A DNA stretch of 64,000 nt from Leptidea sinapis (GCF_905404315.1 NC_066265.1:29660501-29724500), one strand, 5' to 3'. Counted from the stretch's first letter, positions 45,838 to 57,430 are shown. A program made the numbers and translations. The notes: a model not told the origin generated them from the letters alone.

Positions 45838-46592
45838 AGGGTGCGTTCACACTGCGAGATCTTGAATCGTTACAATAACTCTTTGAATTATTCTGTTTCA
45901 CTTTTGAATGCTTTTAAAAGTAATTTAAATGTTAAGATTCATCATTCTTGCATAAATCTTACCATGATTTGCTACTGTGAGCTGTCATTAGTTGGTTTTG
46001 TCTAAAACAATAACTCTACTTAGTTTTACTTATGAGGTATTTCCTTAAAACCTATGCTTCAATTAAGTTATCATGCCTACGCCTTTTATTGTCTCTATAA
46101 GGTAAAATATGCTTGGAACTTTGAGTTACATAAAGTTTTTACATTTTTTTGAGTTTTACTTGTACTTTGCCACCTACAAATGAATGCGAAAATTTAAAAA
46201 GTTTGAATACTTTTAATTTGTTCTGCGTTTCCGAAAATTTGACAAAATATGATAAATTTGGTGAAATAATTGTAGCGACAATAGAAAAGAAATCTTAGCC
46301 TACCAAAAAACACGTTTTAAGTTCAGATGTGTGGCTATCACGGTAAAGGAGATACTGCTCGCTAACAAACGGGTTCACGAAAATCGGAGTCTCAAGTCTT
46401 AACCAAACAAATAAATACTTAAATAAAATAAAGAGCGGATTTTCAATAATATTTTGTGTACTTTTTTAGCCTAATTACGTTTAAATTTGGAAAACAAAAT
46501 TAGATCGAATTTTGCTCGTTGATCGAAGTATATTTTGTAGGGAAAAGGGAATCATTAAAGTAACAAGCAGACGTTAATGTGAACGCGCCTTT
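45838..46592. mobile_element. Candidate DNA element with gtgcgttcaca ends
   Basis: agggtgcgttcacactgc (45838) and the complement of ttaatgtgaacgcgccttt (46574-46592) form imperfect 17-18-bp terminal repeats about 750 bp apart. No target duplication or transposase was recognised. Confidence 0.35.
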
Positions 46593-46752
46593 ACCAATAA
46601 ATATGTATACTCACGTAGCAATTGAAAGATGAGCTACGTTGTAATAATAAAGTTAAATTTATTTCGAAATAACTAGTTTCGTTCCTATAAAGACAGCATG
46701 CTTTATATTTCAAAAATAACTATTCGATTAATTTGCTTTAGGTTTTATGAAT

Positions 46753-47035
46753 ATTTATTGAAGTAGGCGTTACTTTGCGGAAATCCATAATTATACAAAT
46801 GATTTAAGTTTTCTTTAGTGTTAATTCCGCCAATAAACAATTCGACACGTGATTCGCCTCTACACGAGGCATCCTCAGGACGTGTTGTCTCGCCAAAATC
46901 TGGCACGAGACTCAAAGTTTAGTCTTGGATGTCTAGGATGCCTCGTGTAGAGGCGAAAGACGTGTCGAATTGTTAAAAAACAAATATTGGCGGAATTAAC
47001 ACTAAAGAAAACTTAAATCATTTGTATAATTATGG
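46753..47035. repeat. Foldback element, copy 2
   Basis: The arms ttattgaagtaggcgttact ttgcggaaatccataattat ... attccgccaat ... aacaattcgacacgtg, then cgcctctacacgaggcatcc t, are mirrored on the right and close around gtctcgccaaaatctggcac gagac. Same family as the palindrome core at 19922-20216. The outermost right arm is lost after attatgga. Confidence 0.7.
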
Positions 47036-47890
47036 AATTCTTATTTATTATTTATGTTTGTGCAGAATATATTAAAAGTAAATATAGTAACATAATATTA
47101 TTTTAATACACAGATATTATTTGTTTAATGTTTGATACATCGATGGAATTCTCGAAAAAGAATAAAGGACTGGATAAAACCTATCAGGAAAAAGTATTAC
47201 TATTCGGGAAATATATTCATTTGCGTATTCAGCGATTTTTATATGCTAAAGGAATACAAAAACATATTCTGTAATTAACGCTAAATTTTTGTTATTTTAA
47301 TTTTAATTGTTTTTCCTTAAATAGGAATCCGTTTACATAGCAGTTGAATCAATTACTGTACTCAATAACTCAACAAACAACAAAATTTACTCGTCTAAGG
47401 CACCGAGTATTTGACATTTGAGTATTATTGTTGCAACACTTTACATATATTGCAATTGTAATGATCTGTAGAACGATGAAGCTGTAACTATTGATTTCAA
47501 AGTTTCTTGCCACTTCTTCTAAAGCTCAGTTTTGTATGAAACTTTTGACATTCATAACTGATTTTGATTTGATTTGATTTTTTAATAAAGAGGAAATAGT
47601 CATTAGGTTTACATCGTGGTAGGTATTGATAATATGATAACAGAGGCCGAGACTTTAAAGACGACCATTTTTATGGCTATCAAGCTCGTTGTGGCAAAGT
47701 TGCCTCTAGCTGACTACAATCCATATTACAGAAGGCGTCTGAATACCTAATCCTTGATCGATTGTGAACTGAAGTCCGCAAGTACCTTATAGGTGACAAT
47801 GAACGGAGACTTTTTCAAATAAAAAAAACTAACGATCTTACTGTGGTATCTCATCAGATGCTTCCTTAAAAAAATAAACTTAAAAAATGG
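47036..47890. other. Unassigned AT-rich stretch
   Basis: No gene or recognised repeat. Confidence 0.3.
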
Positions 47891-48505
47891 CTGCACTCCA
47901 GAGGTACCGGTACAAGTGAAAACTTGAACATTAACGTTGTGCATTTTTGAATATTTTGGAATGGTTAGGGAATAATTTCGGACGATTTGCTTTATTTATT
48001 AGTTACTAGCTGACCTGGCAAACGTTGTTTTGCCATATAAATATTATATATGTAAACCTTCCTTGAGCTACAACGAATCTATTACAAAAGATTTCATTGA
48101 GATCGGTCGAATAGTTTAGGAGTTATTAGGGAACATACAAACATACATTCTCTTATATATATATAGTTAGCCTATGTGTTATTCTGGTGTGAGGGCCCTA
48201 TTATTGTAAAGTTTCATCAAAATCCATAGAGTAGTTTTTGTGTTAAAGAAGTTCAAACATACATCCAGACAAACAAACTTTCACATTTATAATATTAGTA
48301 GGATAAGTTTACCAGAATTTATGTGGTTAGATACAATATTCATTTATTGCGCTATCGTACATAAAAATGACAATTTGTATTACATCAGAACTATTACAAT
48401 TATTTTAAATTAAAAAGTTTACCTCTCAGAATAATCGACTTTTATCCATAATTTCAGCGACTGTCTTACCAATATTTGATCAGGTCACGTGTCCTGACGC
48501 GAGTA
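47891..48505. repeat. Dispersed segment, copy 2, carrying a Helitron
   Basis: Flanks 47891-48005 and 48304-48505 are collinear with 2341-2650; the 298-bp difference is exactly the Helitron. Confidence 0.65.
48006..48303 (-). mobile_element. Non-autonomous Helitron, complete, with empty-site partner
   Basis: On the minus strand it starts TCCTACTAATATTATAAATG and ends with hairpin GGCAAAACAACGTTTGCC, then AGGTCAGCTAG. Host A and T flank it. The interior repeats the TATATATAAGAGAATGTATG phrase of the short Helitron at 45176, so it looks composite. No coding capacity. Confidence 0.8.
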
Positions 48506-49304
48506 TAACATTTTATATCCATCTCAGGAAAAGTTTTCACTTCAAAAAACGACCTGTTCCTTTGGTTAGACGAATAATTTCATACGTCTTTCAATTTGGA
48601 GCAACTATTGCAAAATATACAACTAATTTAATATTCGTACAGGCTTTTAAATAAAATAACATGTTACATAACCCGTATGCTGTACTTTCACAACAAAGAA
48701 ATAAATTTATTACTATCGAAACAAATCAGATTTTATGTTTGTTTTAATGAATGTTTTATTCAATATGTTTAAGTAACCATTGGTTGAGTAAACATTCGAA
48801 TCTCAAACTTTCGAATATTTTAAAACATCAATGTTTTGTGTACCAATAATTCCTTAGCTACACTTTAGAATCACAAAGGATGTCAGAATTGATATATTAA
48901 AGGATTAGATAGAGCCTACTAAGTTAGGACAAATATTTTATACTTTTATCTGAGTCATGTTTAACTCTCTTGAAAGCGTTGAGGTTGGACATTCAGTGAG
49001 GTTGAGTTACCGTTCTCTTTTCAGTACTTATTTCTAGTTGAAATCATTTCTTGGGTATCAGATATCTCTCTTACATTGCGTTACTTAACGACAGCTATTT
49101 AAAGCTTTTACTTAAGTCTGCTTTTTTATCACAGCTTACTAAACATTTTTCTTATTGGCACACGGCGCCTTAATGTAGGTTTATAATATATAATAATAAT
49201 AAGCTCTTTCAGGCTAATATTGATAAAGCATGATATTTTTATTGCTTACCTAAAATTAAATTATAACTTTCAGAGCTCCAACTCCAACTCCAACTCCAAG
49301 CATT
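48506..49304. other. Unassigned AT-rich stretch
   Basis: No gene. It ends in a small (ctccaa)4 hexamer run at 49276-49299. Confidence 0.3.
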
Positions 49305-49520
49305 CTTTTTTATTGCGTTTTTTTTAATAAATTATACAATATTGTACAGTTATTGCTATAAAATAATCTTACTCAAGTCCCAGGCTGTCCGATCACTTAG
49401 ATATTCAGCTGTGGAGTAGTAGGATTTACGACAGAGCCATTTTTTAATGAAACATTTAAATTTATTTATAGATAATGCCTGAACAGTGGCAGGGACTTTA
49501 TTATAAAAATGTATTTACCC
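49305..49520 (+). repeat. Repeat D, 3' part
   Basis: Runs from cattcttttttattgcgttt t through agtcccaggctgtccgatca cttagatattcagctgtgga g and gacagagccattttttaatg to ctgaacagtggcagggactt. The 5' part is replaced by the hexamer run. Confidence 0.55.
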
Positions 49521-49929
49521 TTAAAGCTATTATGTATCCATGGTGGACCCTGCTCCGTCTGTAATGTCTATAGTTTGTAGGCTTTGACCGAACGTACTGC
49601 GATCGTGAGTCGTCTACTTTCTCTTTGGTTATCAGATCCAGCTTAATATATTATACACAGTGTTACGACATTGTTACGTCACTGCGAGGAATATCACTCG
49701 TTATGGACACTTCCTTTCATAATATCGAACTAGTTCTTGTACCAGCCTTCAATCGTGTCATTTGGTCTGTCTGTGAATGCATTTATGAAATAATTTCTCC
49801 ATTCATTTAAAGTAAACGTAATTGCTATATTTTAATTATGAATGTAATATGTCCAATGTTCAAATATATAAAACTATGTATGTGTGTATCTGACATTAAG
49901 TATGTAGATTATATATATATTACTGATAG
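49521..49929. other. Unassigned stretch
   Basis: No gene recognised. Confidence 0.3.
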
Positions 49930-50040
49930 CTTCCTTGTGCGGTGTTTCCGGGACGATACGACATGGGTTTTCCGGGACGATACGACATGGGTACCAGGAG
50001 ACCCGTACGCTCGTTTGTCCTGCTATTCCATAAAAAAATA
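49930..50040 (+). mobile_element. LINE A 3' end with 24-bp tandem duplication and internal deletion
   Basis: The unit around ttccgggacgatacgacatg is present twice (49945 and 49969). Then gggtaccaggagacccgtac gctcgtttgtcctgctattc and the A-run follow. About 70 bp of the normal 3' UTR is absent. Confidence 0.6.
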
Positions 50041-50304
50041 CTGAAAAAATAATACATTTATTAAGATGTGCTGCTAAAAGTTTATGTTTAATAGAAATAC
50101 ACAAAAAACAGTACAAAATTAAGCTAGTCCAAAATTATCGGATCTTTCATGATATATATATAATAATAATAATAAGCTCTCATGTTGTAAGAACAAGTTG
50201 GAAATGATGATGAGTTCTGTGCAAAAAAAAATTGGAACATCAATTTCAACTGTCAGATTGCTGCGTTAATTAAGCTTACGAGGGCGTACGTTATTGTTGT
50301 AAAA
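50041..50304. other. Unassigned stretch
   Basis: No gene. Confidence 0.3.
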
Positions 50305-50915
50305 TTATAAAAGTCATTTATTTTCTCAAAATTGATTCCTTTAGAATTCTTTTTGATGTCATTTCTAATGGCTACTACCGCTTCGGTAACAAATGGCGCT
50401 CTGAGAGAGAAGAATCTCTCCCAGCCTTTTTTGTGCGCTCCTTTTAATAAAATATACAATATTGTACTGTCATTGCTACTGCTATAAAATAATCATAATC
50501 TAGTCCCAGGATTATCTACCTATATTGTAGAAAATGTAATGCTGCTTAGGTACTGAAGCATACATATAATTATATAAGTTACCTGTTTGTTATTTATAAT
50601 AATTAAGTATATATAAATTAAGTATTTGTAATTTTAAATTCATGTAAATAGTTTTTGTAATACAGGCGATATCTGTTAAACAAACGTGTTACTACTGTTA
50701 TCACTTGTATTTCTAGGTTTTAATGTACACTGGAAACATACAACTGTAATAATTATGATAATAAAGAAATTTCACATCAATCAATCTAGTCCCAGGCTGT
50801 CTGACCATATAGATATTCAGCTGTAGTAGTCGGATTTACGGCAGAGCCATTTTTTTTATAAAACATTTAAATTTATTTATAGATAATGCCAGAACAGTGG
50901 CTGGGACTTATTTAA
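50305..50915 (+). repeat. Repeat D, full copy split by a nested insertion
   Basis: The 5' part (50305-50510) and 3' part (50797-50915) join precisely at cccagg/ctgtctgacc when the insert and one duplication are removed. Confidence 0.65.
50511..50782 (+). mobile_element. 272-bp retroelement 3' fragment with 14-bp target duplication
   Basis: Flanked by aatctagtcccagg at 50497-50510 and 50783-50796. It ends ataataaagaaatttcacat caatc, a simple-repeat-like 3' end typical of a non-LTR insertion (LINE or SINE) that is 5'-truncated. No coding sequence. Confidence 0.7.
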
Positions 50916-51079
50916 CTTTTAGCTTAACCTGATAAAATGAACCTATAAGTTAATTATTTATTTTTAAGGGTTTCATCTACTGTGTGTTTACTGGTTTTAT
51001 TTTTCACTTTACTCACTTTGTAAATAAATATATTTAAACAAGAAAAATAATCAAGGCTCACATAATATTATATAAATAG

Positions 51080-51345
51080 TAACGAGCTGACCCGGAAAAC
51101 TTTGTTTTGTCATATTTTTAGAGTTAGACCGTTTCTTGGACATTGCAAGATTACTTTATTTTTCTAAAATAAAAGTTATTTTTCCAAAGTAAATGTAGCC
51201 TACTCCTTATTACATCAGCTACCTGCCAATAAAAGTCCCGTCAAAATCGGTCCGGCCATTTCAGTGAGATTAGCCGGAACAAACAGACAGATAGACAGAC
51301 AAAATTTTTAAAAAATTGTATTTTGGTGTATTTACCTTATATGTA
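51080..51345 (-). mobile_element. Degenerate Helitron
   Basis: gagctgacccggaaaacttt gttttgtcat matches the antisense Helitron 3' end. The interior has aaaatcggtccggccatttc agtgagattagcc, a phrase typical of the family. The terminal CTAG is mutated (cgag). Confidence 0.45.
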
Positions 51346-51535
51346 TTCATATACATGTAGTAAAAAAACAGTTATTTCAATATTACAAACAGACACTCCA
51401 ATTTTATTTACATGTTTGTATAGATTAGAATATATATTTTCTCTATAAGTGAACATTGTAATATTCTGAGAAATAAAGTTCTTAAATCATAATGGTTATC
51501 GTTTGTTGACAGAAATAGCTGTGGGATCGATCAAT

Positions 51536-52439
51536 ATGAAGACAGCGGTAGTTTGCCTGTTGCTGGTTGTCGCAGTGTCTGCGGCTCCTCAGAGAGAAGG
51601 TGCTGCCTACACCAAGGAAGCGATCAAACAGGCGCAGAGCACATACCTTATTCCAAAAGATGCTGTTATACAAAAGGTATCATTTGTTGATCCAAATTAT
51701 TACTTTGTACAGATGAAATTCATCATCAGCCGGACGACGTCCACAGATGGACAAAGGCCTCCCCCAAAGATTTCTACGACGATTGGTCCTGTGCTAGCCT
51801 CATCCAACGTATTATTCATCTTGTGCGGGGCCTACCAATACTGCGTCTTGCACGTTGCCGTGCGGCTGTTTATTTATTTATTATATAAACCTTTAAACTT
51901 ACAGTTTTACCCAAAGTATTTAATTAGAGTACTATCTAACATAATATGCATGTCATTAACAATTGTTTGAAATTTGTCCGCAAGTAAATCAATGTCACAC
52001 TGAGTGAGCAAGTCGCCGATCAGACGTAATGCTCGAATAGTGGGTAGGCTGTTACCGTGGCTACCACGAGCCTTACAGTGTCTATCCTGATTTTGGGAGG
52101 TTTGCCATAATCGCCACGCATTAAGAATAGCCCTTGGTGATCAATTCGGAGAAAGCATCAATGTGTATAATTTTTGCAGTATTTAGAAAAGTAGTTTATC
52201 TCTAGTGTTCTTCAAACCAGATTACTTGATGGTAAGAAATCTTCAACGTTCCGCATTATTCCAGTTAAATTATAAATTTTTCATTATTTCAACAGGTCGA
52301 AGAAGGTATTGAGCTAGCTGCTTATGAGTCGATTCCCGGAAACCAAAGGATTAACCTTTTCGAGATCCTTGGAGACCAGCTACCCTCAGAAGTCATCAAC
52401 AATTTGGAGACACAAGTCAACCATATTGGCAAACAATGA
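51536..52439 (+). CDS. Small secreted protein, 94 aa, two exons
   Basis: Exon 1 is 51536-51676 (47 codons) and exon 2 is 52296-52439 (tga stop 52437-52439). The donor is AAG/gtatca, the acceptor ttatttcaacag/GTC, and the intron is phase 0. The protein starts with a typical signal peptide (MKTAVVCLLLVVAVSA, cleavage likely before APQ). A mature part of about 78 residues follows, with no cysteine, a helix-prone centre (YTKEAIKQAQSTYLIPKDA) and an amphipathic end (NLFEILGDQLPSEVINN). ATG 51536 is chosen over the in-frame ATG at 51503, because a possible acceptor (gttgacag, to 51512) lies between them and only the second places the signal peptide at the N-terminus. From memory it resembles small lepidopteran haemolymph proteins annotated as immune-related Hdd1 or promoting protein; this is unverified, so no symbol is given. 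The 619-bp intron holds an RTE LINE fragment. Confidence 0.85.
51722..51850 (-). mobile_element. RTE-like LINE fragment inside the 94-aa gene's intron
   Basis: Antisense to the gene. tcatcatcagccggacgacg tccac...ggacaaaggcctcccccaaa gatttctacgacgattggtc ... is the end of the RTE coding region seen at 9168. It makes the first-exon frame appear to extend to 155 aa if the donor is ignored. Confidence 0.65.
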
Positions 52440-52995
52440 TCAACATAATATAAGGCTATAAATTTAATGTTAGTGGATGCTTGATGTGAGGTACAAACAT
52501 ATTCTTCAAAAGATTGTATTGTGTAAGATCTCCTTTTAACGCATATTTTTATAAGATCGCATTTATACTCTTTGTAACGGCTGATTTTCGGTATTTTTTC
52601 AAATTTTTCACTTAACATTTAGTCAAGCATTGACAATTGCGAAATTCTGAAAAGTTTTGTAATTGTTTTTAGTAATACATCTTTTAAGGCTGACTGTCAA
52701 AATACTTATCACCTCTATTGTATGAAACATAGTGTTTATACGAATTTTGTCACAAAATATTAATTAATATAAAATTCATATTTCTTTCAAGTTCTGAGTA
52801 AAAATTGGTGAAAGTCATTGTTAAGACATTAATAAAATTGTACACATCACAAATGAATAAGTTAGTTTCAAAAGGAATATTTTATTCCTCCTCTTTTAAT
52901 GGTCATAAAGTCTCGCAAATGCAGTGAATGTGATATGGATACATCTTTTATACTTTTGTAAATACATTTAGTACAATAAATTATATGTTTACAAT
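52440..52995 (+). other. 3' UTR of the 94-aa gene, two candidate poly(A) signals
   Basis: AT-rich, non-coding sequence after the stop. AATAAA occurs at 52831-52836 and again at 52975-52980. The second is followed by a modest GT/T-rich stretch (gaagtgttttaattc), so either or both may be used. The end given assumes the distal one. Confidence 0.4.
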
Positions 52996-53799
52996 GAAGT
53001 GTTTTAATTCATACTTAAACTTAAAGATAAGTAAGTTATACAAACATAAACTTCTCGATTTGGTTAAGTTGTACTTAACCAAATGCAAGTTTTTTTTTAT
53101 AAATTCTTTATTCATATTAAACATACATCAAACATAGGTAAAACATTATTAATTATCTTAAATAACTTACAAGCTAAGTATTACACGCGCCTATAAAAAT
53201 TTACTTTCATATCATCTGTTAACTTTGAACAACATAAATACTTTAATGTAATCTTAACTTAACTTAACTTTTTTAATGTAATCGTAATATTATTATACAA
53301 CATACAAGATTGGTGTTTTCGTTTCTTCGAGGATAACTAGTTAAGGCGAAGAGTAAGCAGAAAACACGCAAATATGGTGTTTTTAGACAAGTTTTGTGGT
53401 GAAAGTATAGCATTTCGAGCTATGAACACTACTTAATCCTGTTACACATATCCTTAAGTCTTATTTGTAGGTTGCTAATGCTTGCTGTTGGTTATAGTTA
53501 ACACTGCCGAGCCTTTTTGAACTACCACTTTTCTTTGAAGTTAAACAAGTGTTTTGGCATGTTGTGACGCATTTTTTTGGTACTTCTCTCAGAAAAGTTA
53601 TTCTTATAGCTTGTACTTTTTTGTGTAGATTAATTTATTCAGATGAGTAGTGAATAACGAGGATTGTAAGCATATAAACTGTTTTCCACGCAAGAATTTT
53701 GAAAATATTCGCTTTATTACATAGATGGCGGGCCGGCAGCCGTGAACTCATATCGCTCAAGGTCGCTGGCATTTAGTGTCACCTTAACTGAAAAAAAAA
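52996..53799. other. Unassigned stretch
   Basis: No gene or recognised repeat. Confidence 0.3.
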
Positions 53800-53800
53800 G

Positions 53801-54400
53801 ATGCTAGTCATTTCGCATGGCTTGCATACCGAAATGATCGCAGGGGCCAGTATACAAGTCACGCGAAGCGCCACCCTGCCCCCCGCATATTACTGGAAGG
53901 CTGGCGAAAGCCATGCATGTAAAATCGCTAAAAAGTCTCCCTTTGTCGCATCCCCTCGATTCGATATCACTCCTCTTACTGACACAGCCTGTATCGACAT
54001 ACTTGGAGTGGATATATCAAGAGACATTCAGTTCTGTGGTCACAATTGTGGCCTCTAAAAATCTTGAAGATTAGTAAGACAAGACAGTACTTCACTAAAG
54101 GCCACTGCCTGCAACTATATAAGGCACAAATTGTGCTTACATTGAGTTTTGTTTTCACCTCTAGACGGGCGCTCCCTAATGTCAGCTTCTTCCATTTGAC
54201 CGCATATAACGAAGAGCGGTTCGAATCATCGACGATCAAGTCATCTCCGATCGGCTTGATTCTTTGGCGTTGCGTAGAGATGTGGGTTCTACCGCATCTT
54301 CATGCATTTTCTACCGCATTTATCACAGAGAGGAGAGTGCTCAGAAGAGTTGTGCGGGTGGACAGCAGCAGATGAGTTCCACCACCGGACATAAAGTCAA
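53801..54400 (+). mobile_element. LINE A relic, C-terminal coding region
   Basis: Frames give KKSPFVASPRFDITPLTD, CIDILGVDISRDIQFCGH, then (shifted) ISKTRQYFTKGHCLQLYKAQ and RCVEMW. The order matches 59885-60319 (minus), with many substitutions and shifts. Confidence 0.65.
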
Positions 54401-54651
54401 AATGAAAAATGCCGTCTGCATCATGTTGACGTCTGGGGTTGCCATCTTTTAATAGAAGAAATAGAGTATTTCTGATTTCAAAGAGGTAAATAAAGAGAAC
54501 GGACTTCCAAAGAAGAGTATCATTTATTTCCAATATGTTTTTTTTGTACTTTTTGCAGCACATTACAATTTTTCGTGGGTTTTAAAAGAATTCTGTTAAA
54601 AAGAGTATTTCCTCCTCCATTTCCATCGTATTATACAGCATAGTCCATTAG
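54401..54651. other. Unassigned stretch
   Basis: No gene. Confidence 0.3.
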
Positions 54652-54860
54652 TTAAATAAAACACTCTTTTAATGATTAAAACGCGTGTAATTGTATCTTT
54701 GTTTTAAAAACTAGATTTTTGGGTAAAAGTTACATTTTTATTATTATTTTAGGTACCTAACCAGACGTTTTAAGACCTTTCCAGATCTAGTCTTCAGGGG
54801 GCTCCAGTCCCCTTGATATAATTACACGGGATTAAATCCTTTAAAAGGTGTTTTATTTAA
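54652..54860. mobile_element. MITE, ttaaataaaacact family, copy 2
   Basis: ttaaataaaacactctttta atgattaaaacgcgtgtaat tg and ataattacacgggattaaat cctttaaaaggtgttttatt taa are inverted ends. The centre (agatctagtcttcaggggg) differs from copy 1 apart from a tccag/agtcccc-type phrase. Confidence 0.6.
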
Positions 54861-55001
54861 ATATGTAACACTCCTGTTGCATTAGAGTTACCTATACATT
54901 ATACTTATAGTACACCTACGTGATATAGAGTACAATACTTTATTTTAGAGTACGGTTGGCAACCCTACATCTGGCATCCAACCGCACGTCTTGCGAGTTA
55001 C

Positions 55002-55310
55002 TTTTTTTTTATGGTTATAAGGAACGAGACGAGCAGGACGTCCAGCTGATGGTAATTGATATGCCCTGCCCACTAAAATGCAGTGCCGCTCACGAATCGT
55101 GAAAATCACAAAAATTCTGAGCGGAACTACAATTGAGCTCGTTACCTTGAGACATAACTAGTTAAGTCTTAATTTGCCCAGTAATTTCACTAGCTACGGC
55201 GCTCTTCAGACCAAAACACAATATTGCGTACACATTACTGCTTTACTGCAGAAATAGGCGTTGTTGTAGTATTCTAGCCGGCATCCTGTGCAAAGGAGCC
55301 TCCCACTGGT
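55002..55310 (-). repeat. Repeat B, full-length, antisense
   Basis: Runs from ttttttttatggttataagg aacgagacgagcaggacg to cggcatcctgtgcaaaggag cctcccactggt. Confidence 0.65.
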
Positions 55311-55859
55311 TAACTTCTTGCCGCACAGCCACTTTGTGGTATTATTTACCAGCTACAGTTTTATAGAACCGATACGACTACCGGACTTTGAAGCTTAGAT
55401 CATACTCCCAGCTTAAAGGCATACCTCAGGTATTGCAGATGTCCATGGGTGTTTGTTTCACCACTTCTATCACTTGAGCCCCGTTTGTCCGCTATTTATA
55501 AAACATATCAATACTATTAAAAACCTTATCCGAAGGTTACAGCATTATTCTTGTTCCTGTGATGTTTCAAACTCGCAAGTATGCTTGTTCCTGTAATCCA
55601 TAACAATATTAATCGCACCTGTTTCCAAGAAAACATGGGTTTAACTTGTAACCTGTTGGCTTAGTGTAAAGATATAAAAGGAATGTTGTGTTTTAATGAC
55701 TTTGTAACCTTCATCAATCGATAATGAGGTGATTGCAAAGAAAACCTTGCATTATTATGACACATAAAAAAATGTTATTGTTTTTATACATTTTCTCTGA
55801 TCTGCCTAATATCTAGAAAAGCTGGTAAGTACATAGTTGTCGATTACGAAGCTATTCCT
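55311..55859. other. Mostly unassigned; LINE 3' tail at 55398-55505 (+)
   Basis: 55398-55505 (cttaaaggcatacctcaggt attgcagatgtccatgggtg ... ccgtttgtccgctatttata) is a diverged gaggcaaacg-type LINE tail in sense. Nothing else was recognised. Confidence 0.35.
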
Positions 55860-56250
55860 TTTGTCATTGAATTCGAATTCAAATATGTTTATTCAAAATT
55901 ATAGAGGAAAAAAGACATTTAAATCATTTATTTAACGTCAAAAACTACCCACCCATTTGAAAATTAATGCCGAATGAGCGCAATAAACCCAGTGGGCCTC
56001 ATCTTTGTTTTTATAAAATGTCGTGAAAATAAAATTAATCATGTAGATATCCTGAGGGCGGTCGTTTCATTTCCAATCTGTGGTATCATTCAGAAAGTCA
56101 TTTATGTTAAAGTTACCTTTACATAAACGTCTCTTAGCAATTCTTTTGAATGTCGTAACATAAGTGTTTTGCACATATTTTGGGATCATGTTACAACTTG
56201 ACCCCAGAAAATGTACAAAGCACAAAACTGGGGTCAAATTTAAAGTCATT
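55860..56250 (-). mobile_element. LINE C-terminus and 3' end
   Basis: The minus strand encodes a block with MIPKYVQNTYVTTFKRIAKR, then RLCKGNFNINDFLNDTTDW and a stop (about 56067-56180). This is the widespread C-terminal signature of Jockey-like LINE reverse transcriptases in Lepidoptera. The 3' UTR runs to about 55860 with aattcaaatatgtttattc. Confidence 0.6.
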
Positions 56251-57110
56251 AAAGAACTTTCTATACTGTAGTAGTATCTAGATGTGTGGGCAGAATACTT
56301 AGTACAAACAAGTAATTGAGACTGTACACTGAACGAATACTAAGCTCTTAGTAACAAGACTAAAGTTACGTTGCTGCATTGATTAAAGAACAATTTATTC
56401 CATGTTCGACTCGAGAAAGTTCGCGTAGAAAGTCTAGGTATAACTTGATTATTGTTAGCAGTAGGAAATTATTCTACATAGATATTGTCAATTTATATCG
56501 TACTGGTACTTTCATGTTAGGAACTTTGACGTAGTTGGTGAACACTTGGAAGTTTTACTTAGTTTTTTATTTAGACTAGGATTGTAAACGCTACAACTAA
56601 TAGTACAATATATGGGTTGATCAAGTGGCTAAGCATATGGGCATTTATTTAACTGGTTTTATTTTGTTTATTTAAAATAAATATATTAAATTGAACAATT
56701 GTTCGGTTTAAGTTTTGGAAAAATACTAATTCTATTAAATTCTTTAAAAAAAGAATGTTGTTATCGCTGAAAATTCAAAGATTTTTAACTCCAAAGTTTA
56801 TTTTTGGGAAGCAACTTCCAAATTTTTTATTGGATATTTCAAATTATACATAAATATTCTATTCGGTTCAAATTTTCTTTAAGTCCTACTTTTTGTACTG
56901 TATTTTTTCGTCGGCATATTTTCATTGCGTCATCTTGTTTATTTATTTATTTTATATTTTTAAAAAGTTATTTTTTGTGCATGACATTGACATAATGACA
57001 TTAGTGGCTCAGTTAAGAAACGTTCGAATGTCGCTTGAGGAATTGGGGATACCAACATATTAACAGTAAATGGTCGACTTTTTTGGTTATGATAATGGGT
57101 TTGCATAATA
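56251..57110. other. Unassigned AT-rich stretch
   Basis: No gene. Confidence 0.3.
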
Positions 57111-57113
57111 TTA

Positions 57114-57430
57114 CCAGTGGGAGGCTCCTTTGCACAGGAAACCGGCTAGATTATGGGTACACAACAGCGCCTATTTCTGCGGTGAAGCAGTAATGTGTAA
57201 ACATTACTGTGTTTCGGTCTGAAGGGCGCCGTAGCTAGTGAAATTACTGGGCAAATGAGACTTAACATCTTATGTCTCAAGGTGACGAGCGCAATTGTAG
57301 TATCTGTTCAGAATTTTTTGGGTTTTTAAGAATATTGAGCGGCACTGCGTTGTAAATGGGTAGGTCGTATCAATTACTATCTGAGCTGAACGTTCTGCTC
57401 GTCTCGTCCCTTATATTCATATAAAAAAAA
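57114..57430 (+). repeat. Repeat B, full-length copy
   Basis: ccagtgggaggctcctttgc acagg to ctcgtctcgtcccttatatt cat and an A-run; all blocks in order. Confidence 0.65.

Noticed and set aside
51503..51970. 155-aa single-exon reading of the secreted protein gene
   Set aside because: It runs through a donor into LINE-derived intron sequence; the spliced 94-aa form restores a coherent C-terminus.
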